In this document: positions 6,269-8,734 of the stretch, in pieces
Layout: each line of letters begins with the position of its first letter
Numbering within the stretch: position 1 is the stretch's first letter
Source of the DNA: Oscillospiraceae bacterium
GTDB lineage: Bacteria > Bacillota > Clostridia > Oscillospirales > Acutalibacteraceae
DNA: 8,734 nt
Direction: 5' to 3'
NCBI GenBank assembly: GCA_031254555.1
Contig: JAIRUF010000019.1
Coordinates: 1-8,734, forward strand
Program-made: the position numbers and the translations under genes
The notes under the pieces: generated by a model
Seen by the model: the letters and a program-made list of their open reading frames with translations, nothing else
Told to the model about the DNA's origin: nothing
Database searches by the model: none

Positions 6269-7042
6269 TTATATATTTTTTAAGTACTCATAGGCACCGG
6301 TTAGCTGATTGTCATTTTTAAAATTACTTCTGTAGAGTTCTATGATATAATTTCCGCTATAACCGTGGCCTGACATTATATCGCAAAGTCCTTTAAAGTC
6401 AAATACGCCCTCTCCAGGAGGGATACAATCGCGGGTACTGTTGTGGTCGCTTATATGTATCTGAACCATTATATCTCCAAGCGACTGCGCAAACTCAAGA
6501 GGATCATATCCGGATCGCAGGGACTGTTTTATATCAAAAACGATCTTAAATGAATACCCGATAGTATCACGCATTTTTTGCAGGGCGCTGGGAGACTCAC
6601 CCACAGACTTCACAACATTTTCATGTGCCACTGTAACGCCGTAACTTTCACCAGCGTTGATCAGTTTTGAAAATCTTTCACAATACATGTCAAAATTAGT
6701 ATTAACCGTGCTCTTTGCCCCATGCATTACAACAGCTTTTGCTCCAAGTTGATTTGCCGCTTCAAAATATTTTTTATATATTTCTAAAGAGTCGTAAAAG
6801 CGCCGTTCATATTCGCTGAAAAACATATAGGATTCAATAAAAGAAGCTAGGGGATGCACAGTCTCTATATCAATATTGTAGTAATCTTTTATAGCTTTAA
6901 GTTCTTTTAAAAAATCTGTGTTTAGTTCACACGGTGAATTAAAAAATATCTCACTTGTTTTAAATCCTAGCTCGCCGACTTTTTCAAGTGCTTTTTCAGT
7001 CGGCATGGGATAAAAGCAGGCCGTTGACAATCCGGTAATCAT
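6269..7042 (-). CDS. Sugar phosphate isomerase/epimerase-like TIM-barrel protein
   Basis: A 257-aa protein of the xylose isomerase-like TIM barrel (AP endonuclease 2/IolE-type) superfamily. Likely metal and active-site residues sit at the expected strand ends: H107 (VVMHGAK), E141 (VAHEN), D170 (IVFDIKQS), H196 with D199-H200 (QIHISDHN), E211 (PPGEGVFDF) and E235 (YIIELYRS). The superfamily isomerises or epimerises sugars or cleaves abasic DNA; the short loops and the GEGxxDF motif favour a sugar or inositol-type substrate, which cannot be named from sequence. The start ATG (7040-7042) is preceded by AGAGGTGTG (7044-7052 on the + strand). It is divergent from the small membrane protein gene and upstream of nrdR, with no functional link evident. 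Confidence 0.85.
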   Translation of the reverse strand: MITGLSTACFYPMPTEKALEKVGELGFKTSEIFFNSPCELNTDFLKELKAIKDYYNIDIETVHPLASFIESYMFFSEYERRFYDSLEIYKKYFEAANQLGAKAVVMHGAKSTVNTNFDMYCERFSKLINAGESYGVTVAHENVVKSVGESPSALQKMRDTIGYSFKIVFDIKQSLRSGYDPLEFAQSLGDIMVQIHISDHNSTRDCIPPGEGVFDFKGLCDIMSGHGYSGNYIIELYRSNFKNDNQLTGAYEYLKNI

Positions 7043-7083
7043 ATCACACCTCTTTTTTGAAAATTTTTGGAAAATTTTTTATA

Positions 7084-7113
7084 TTGAAAATATGCATGGA
7101 AAAAAGTTATTAT
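7084..7113 (+). promoter_or_regulatory. SigmaA promoter of the small membrane protein gene
   Basis: TTGAAA (7084-7089), an 18-bp spacer and TATTAT (7108-7113). Predicted start about 7120. This excludes the upstream TTG (7057) and ATG (7096) as starts of the gene. Confidence 0.6.
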
Positions 7114-7137
7114 ATAGTATATAGTTATATGTTTGGA
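7109..7137 (-). promoter_or_regulatory. Divergent promoter of the isomerase gene
   Basis: On the - strand a perfect TATAAT (7109-7114) with TCCAAA (7132-7137, only 3/6) 17 bp upstream. Predicted start about 7102, giving a 60-nt leader. Its -10 overlaps the -10 of the rightward promoter by five bases. Confidence 0.4.
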
Positions 7138-7146
7138 GATGAGAGT

Positions 7147-7413
7147 TTGGAATCTTTAATAAACGAAATAGATAGTGGGATTGAAAGTCTGAATCCTTAT
7201 TCGAAAACAATTTTTAAGTATGGAATTTTTATAGCAGCTTTGATACATATTTGCGCAGTCATCATTTTTCTTTTATCAAATTCTTTTGACAATTATTTTA
7301 AAATGATGGAGACTTGTGACTTGCTGCTTAAATCCTTTGAAATTGTAATAGGAATAATTGTTATGTCAATCGTTTACGAAATATTTGTAAGGGCGAGAAA
7401 CGCACAGATGTGA
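7147..7413 (+). CDS. Small two-helix membrane protein of unknown function
   Basis: An 88-aa protein that I do not recognise. The frame is open from 7057, but TTG at 7147 is the best start: GGAGATGA (7135-7142) lies four nt before it and the predicted transcription start is about 7120. An ATG at 7129 is the alternative but has no ribosome binding site. From 7147 the protein has an acidic, soluble N-terminus (1-22, ESLINEIDSGIESL), a first membrane helix (about 24-45, IFIAALIHICAVIIFLL), a short loop with FKMMETCD, a second helix (about 64-82, FEIVIGIIVMSIVYEIF) and a basic tail RARNAQM. No signal-peptide cleavage site or enzymatic motif is visible. It is divergent from the isomerase gene and followed by about 410 nt without a clear gene. 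Confidence 0.7.
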   Translation: MESLINEIDSGIESLNPYSKTIFKYGIFIAALIHICAVIIFLLSNSFDNYFKMMETCDLLLKSFEIVIGIIVMSIVYEIFVRARNAQM

Positions 7414-7492
7414 TCTTATTAGTTATAAGTTACTTGTAAAGATGTGTAATTCGTTCTTAAAATGACCCTGTCCAAATATTTTAATTTACCTG

Positions 7493-7522
7493 TTGATAAA
7501 TTTATTATAACATAATTATACT
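7493..7522 (+). promoter_or_regulatory. Promoter-like sequence without a downstream gene
   Basis: TTGATA (7493-7498), an 18-bp spacer and TATACT (7517-7522), each 5/6. The predicted transcript from about 7529 runs into the hairpin at 7569-7598 after some 40 nt, without a start codon that I can support. Confidence 0.4.
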
Positions 7523-7528
7523 ATTAAT

Positions 7529-7607
7529 TTGATTATTTAAGAAATATAAAGTCCGTGTGGCTTATAAGTTTTGCGTGCCGTTAATGCGGCACGCAAAATT
7601 ATTTTTT
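7529..7607 (+). ncRNA. Candidate small RNA (about 75-80 nt)
   Basis: The interval between the promoter-like sequence at 7493-7522 and the terminator ending near 7607 has no supported ORF. A transcript here would have an A/U-rich 5' part with GUCCGUGUGGC (7551-7561) and a strong 3' hairpin with a U tail. The alternative is that the hairpin simply ends transcription of the small membrane protein gene 156 nt upstream. Confidence 0.3.
7569..7607 (+). terminator. Strong intrinsic terminator hairpin
   Basis: A perfect 12-bp stem (7569-7580 with 7587-7598, TTTTGCGTGCCG/CGGCACGCAAAA), a TTAATG loop and a following TTATTTTTT. Because the stem starts with Ts it can also work on the - strand, but the long T tract favours rightward transcription. 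Confidence 0.8.
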
Positions 7608-7648
7608 ACAACGCAAGCTAATATCAATGTAGCAAAGAAAGGTGAGCG

Positions 7649-7729
7649 ATGCAGATTTTCACAAGAAGTCGCCGCGGACGATTAAAGTCCGCGGCGGTGT
7701 GGTACGTTTATTTACTCTACTTGCCGTGA
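7649..7729 (+). CDS. Possible 26-residue basic-hydrophobic peptide
   Basis: ATG at 7649 preceded by AAAGGTGA (7638-7645) opens a 26-codon frame. The peptide has a basic half (RSRRGRLK, 6-13) and an aromatic-hydrophobic half (AAVWYVYLLYLP, 15-26), a layout seen in small membrane-active or leader peptides. The GC-rich hairpin at 7670-7696 lies inside it, so the basic residues may merely be a by-product of the palindrome. No promoter is evident. It is either a real small peptide or a chance frame in a structured element; I favour neither strongly. Confidence 0.25.
   Translation: MQIFTRSRRGRLKSAAVWYVYLLYLP
7670..7696. repeat. GC-rich inverted repeat in the 7414-7827 gene gap
   Basis: CGCCGCGGAC (7670-7679) pairs perfectly with GTCCGCGGCG (7687-7696) over 10 bp with a GATTAAA loop. 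No T-run follows on either side, so it is not an ordinary terminator. The flanking 7640-7800 stretch is clearly less AT-rich than the neighbours. The remaining gap (7414-7490 and 7730-7827) shows nothing else that I can name. Confidence 0.7.
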
Positions 7730-7827
7730 TTGAGCACGTATAGGGATTTTTAATGTATAAGTCTGCAACTCCGCTGACTCAAGAAACTACGACACACCCC
7801 AAGCATATTCAAATTAAAATTTACTTT

Positions 7828-8478
7828 TTAATTTCCAGATAAAAGTGAATAAAGTTTAATATAAAACACCTTGCCATTTCGACATTCTATATCAAGTCTT
7901 TTGGCTTCATCTTTTGAGAAGTATGTATATTCAACTTTACTGCCATCGCTTGATTTATATATATATTTATCGTCTGTTGGTATACCGCACTTTTCTTCAA
8001 CTTCTTCTAAAGTTGAAGAAAGCTTTATTCCATTTCCTAAGCTTATATTATATCCACTACCCATTGTGGTTTTATATGCCCAAATATTGCAACCTCCAAT
8101 TAATTGGTCTTTACTCGTGTTGTTTTTAATGCTTAAATTTAAACCGTCTGCCTTTCCTGTTTTCTCTCTTTCTCCATCTTTTTCAACAGTTAGTGATGCA
8201 TATTCTTCTCCGGGCTTAGATGTTTGACTCATATAATTCATTTGCATATGCCAGCCTTTTTTCAAAAAATCATCAACGGTAATATTTAGTGGCAATTCCT
8301 CATCAAAGGCATAAAAAGTAAACATGGGTTCTTCTTTGGTTTCTTTATCTTCCAAGTTTATATCACTAGTAATATTCTTATTATTTTGCGCATCATTGCT
8401 TTGTTTTTTACCACAACCAACTACAAATCCTATTAATAAAACTATACATATTAAACTTAATAAAAATCTTTTTTTCAT
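7828..8478 (-). CDS. Predicted lipoprotein with a BamE/SmpA-like C-terminal part
   Basis: A 216-aa secreted lipoprotein. The signal peptide has a basic start (KKR), a hydrophobic core (5-20) and a lipobox VVGC with lipidated C22. A charged, Asn/Lys/Glu-rich linker follows (23-50). The rest has two parts: 51-135, and 148-212, where GIKLSSTLEEVEEKCGIP, then VEYTYF, then LDIECRNGKVFYIKL resembles the fold pattern of BamE/SmpA-type domains (helix with lG.P, then strands ending in NGKV..I). This similarity is my reading of the pattern, not a database match, and no function can be named. ATG (8476-8478) follows a perfect AGGAGGT (8488-8494 on the + strand). The frame is intact. An AT-only hairpin at 7811-7834 overlaps its stop but is a weak terminator. 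Confidence 0.85.
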   Translation of the reverse strand: MKKRFLLSLICIVLLIGFVVGCGKKQSNDAQNNKNITSDINLEDKETKEEPMFTFYAFDEELPLNITVDDFLKKGWHMQMNYMSQTSKPGEEYASLTVEKDGEREKTGKADGLNLSIKNNTSKDQLIGGCNIWAYKTTMGSGYNISLGNGIKLSSTLEEVEEKCGIPTDDKYIYKSSDGSKVEYTYFSKDEAKRLDIECRNGKVFYIKLYSLLSGN

Positions 8479-8536
8479 TTTAAACTTACCTCCTACTTCC
8501 TTAAAAAGTTCTTATAGAAATAAATTCCACAAGAAC

Positions 8537-8565
8537 TTTATAACCCTAACTTATAGGACATTGAA
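8537..8565 (-). promoter_or_regulatory. Possible promoter of the lipoprotein gene
   Basis: On the - strand TTCAAT (8560-8565, 3/6), a 17-bp spacer and TATAAA (8537-8542, 5/6). Predicted start about 8530, with a leader of about 50 nt. The -35 lies in the loop of a 10-bp inverted repeat. Confidence 0.4.
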
Positions 8566-8576
8566 ATCCTATAAGT
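8549..8576. repeat. Perfect 10-bp inverted repeat upstream of the lipoprotein gene
   Basis: ACTTATAGGA (8549-8558) and TCCTATAAGT (8567-8576) are perfect inverted copies around an 8-bp centre, typical of a dimeric regulator site. A second inverted repeat, AAAGTTCTT (8505-8513) with AAGAACTTT (8531-8539), lies nearer the gene; CTTATAG is shared by the two regions (8511-8517 and 8550-8556). Both could act as operators or as RNA hairpins. Confidence 0.6.
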
Positions 8577-8734
8577 ACATTCATTTCAACTGGTCGAGGT
8601 GGTGATATAGAACTTATTATCAAAGCCCTATGAAATCAAGGGTTCAGGGCAGCTGGCAAGCAGTATTTACACCAATCACGGGCGCTCGGTGCAGACGAAT
8701 CGGGCGTCTTTATTATTCCTGCTTAATTTGTTTA

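Noticed and set aside
7057..7146. Longer N-terminus for the small membrane protein starting at TTG 7057 or ATG 7096
   Set aside because: Both lie upstream of the predicted transcription start and have no ribosome binding site; the TTG at 7147 has a strong one.
7461..7475. GACCCTGTCC-like string as an insertion sequence end
   Set aside because: It reminded me of some transposon ends, but there is no matching inverted partner, target duplication or transposase in the window.
7811..7834. Hairpin AAATTAAAA/TTTTAATTT at the lipoprotein stop codon as a terminator
   Set aside because: The stem has no GC pair and no T tract follows it on the - strand.
8591..8620. tRNA-like 3' end on the - strand (…CACCTCGACCA) as a possible tRNA or attachment site
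   Set aside because: The T-loop would be TTCTATA with stem sides ATAAG and TCACC that do not pair, and no upstream cloverleaf arms were found. It could be an old remnant but I cannot support it.
8693..8718. Terminator-like hairpin AGACG/CGTCT followed by TTATTATT
   Set aside because: Only a 5-bp stem with a 7-nt loop and no gene leading into it from the left.

Overview
The window reads as chromosomal DNA from an AT-rich, low-GC Gram-positive, spore-forming bacterium of the class Clostridia. The evidence is three core endospore genes (spoIVB, spo0A, sigG), strong AGGAGG-type ribosome binding sites, frequent TTG/GTG starts and many intrinsic terminators. No mobile-element gene, CRISPR array, rRNA or functional tRNA is visible.

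Layout. (1) 1-1640, + strand: the last codons of an upstream gene (probably dnaE), then pfkA (ATP-dependent 6-phosphofructokinase), then a shikimate-kinase-like gene overlapping pfkA by 4 nt, closed by a terminator. (2) 1640-4035, + strand: a roughly 200-nt leader with inverted repeats, spoIVB (PDZ serine peptidase for pro-sigmaK signalling) and spo0A (master sporulation regulator) in their classical order, closed by a strong terminator. (3) 4035-4740, + strand: a monocistronic TatD-associated radical SAM gene with a near-consensus promoter and its own terminator. (4) 4740-5703, + strand: sigG, the late forespore sigma factor, preceded by a sigmaF-like promoter and followed by a bidirectional terminator. 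(5) 5732-7042, - strand: nrdR (ribonucleotide reductase repressor) downstream of a xylose-isomerase-like TIM-barrel gene, with an internal promoter overlapped by two palindromes. (6) 7081-7827, + strand: a small two-helix membrane protein gene divergent from the isomerase, then about 410 nt without a clear gene that hold a promoter/terminator pair (possible small RNA), a GC-rich hairpin and a 26-codon ORF. (7) 7828-8734, - strand: a lipoprotein gene with a palindromic operator-like upstream region, and a GC-richer non-coding tail.

Functionally, segments 2-4 carry a sporulation core: Spo0A starts the programme, SigG drives late forespore transcription, and SpoIVB (a SigG-dependent product in B. 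subtilis) signals across to the mother cell. pfkA and nrdR are housekeeping. Segments 6-7 look like a variable, accessory stretch.

The points most worth a second look are: the unusual Glu-Glu acidic pocket of the Spo0A receiver; loss of several allosteric-site residues in PfkA; a shikimate-kinase homologue without the usual shikimate-binding Arg; possible NrdR autoregulatory sites; an overlapping symmetric divergent promoter; a candidate small RNA; and the GC-rich palindromic islands around the lipoprotein gene. No clearly new multi-gene system is visible.
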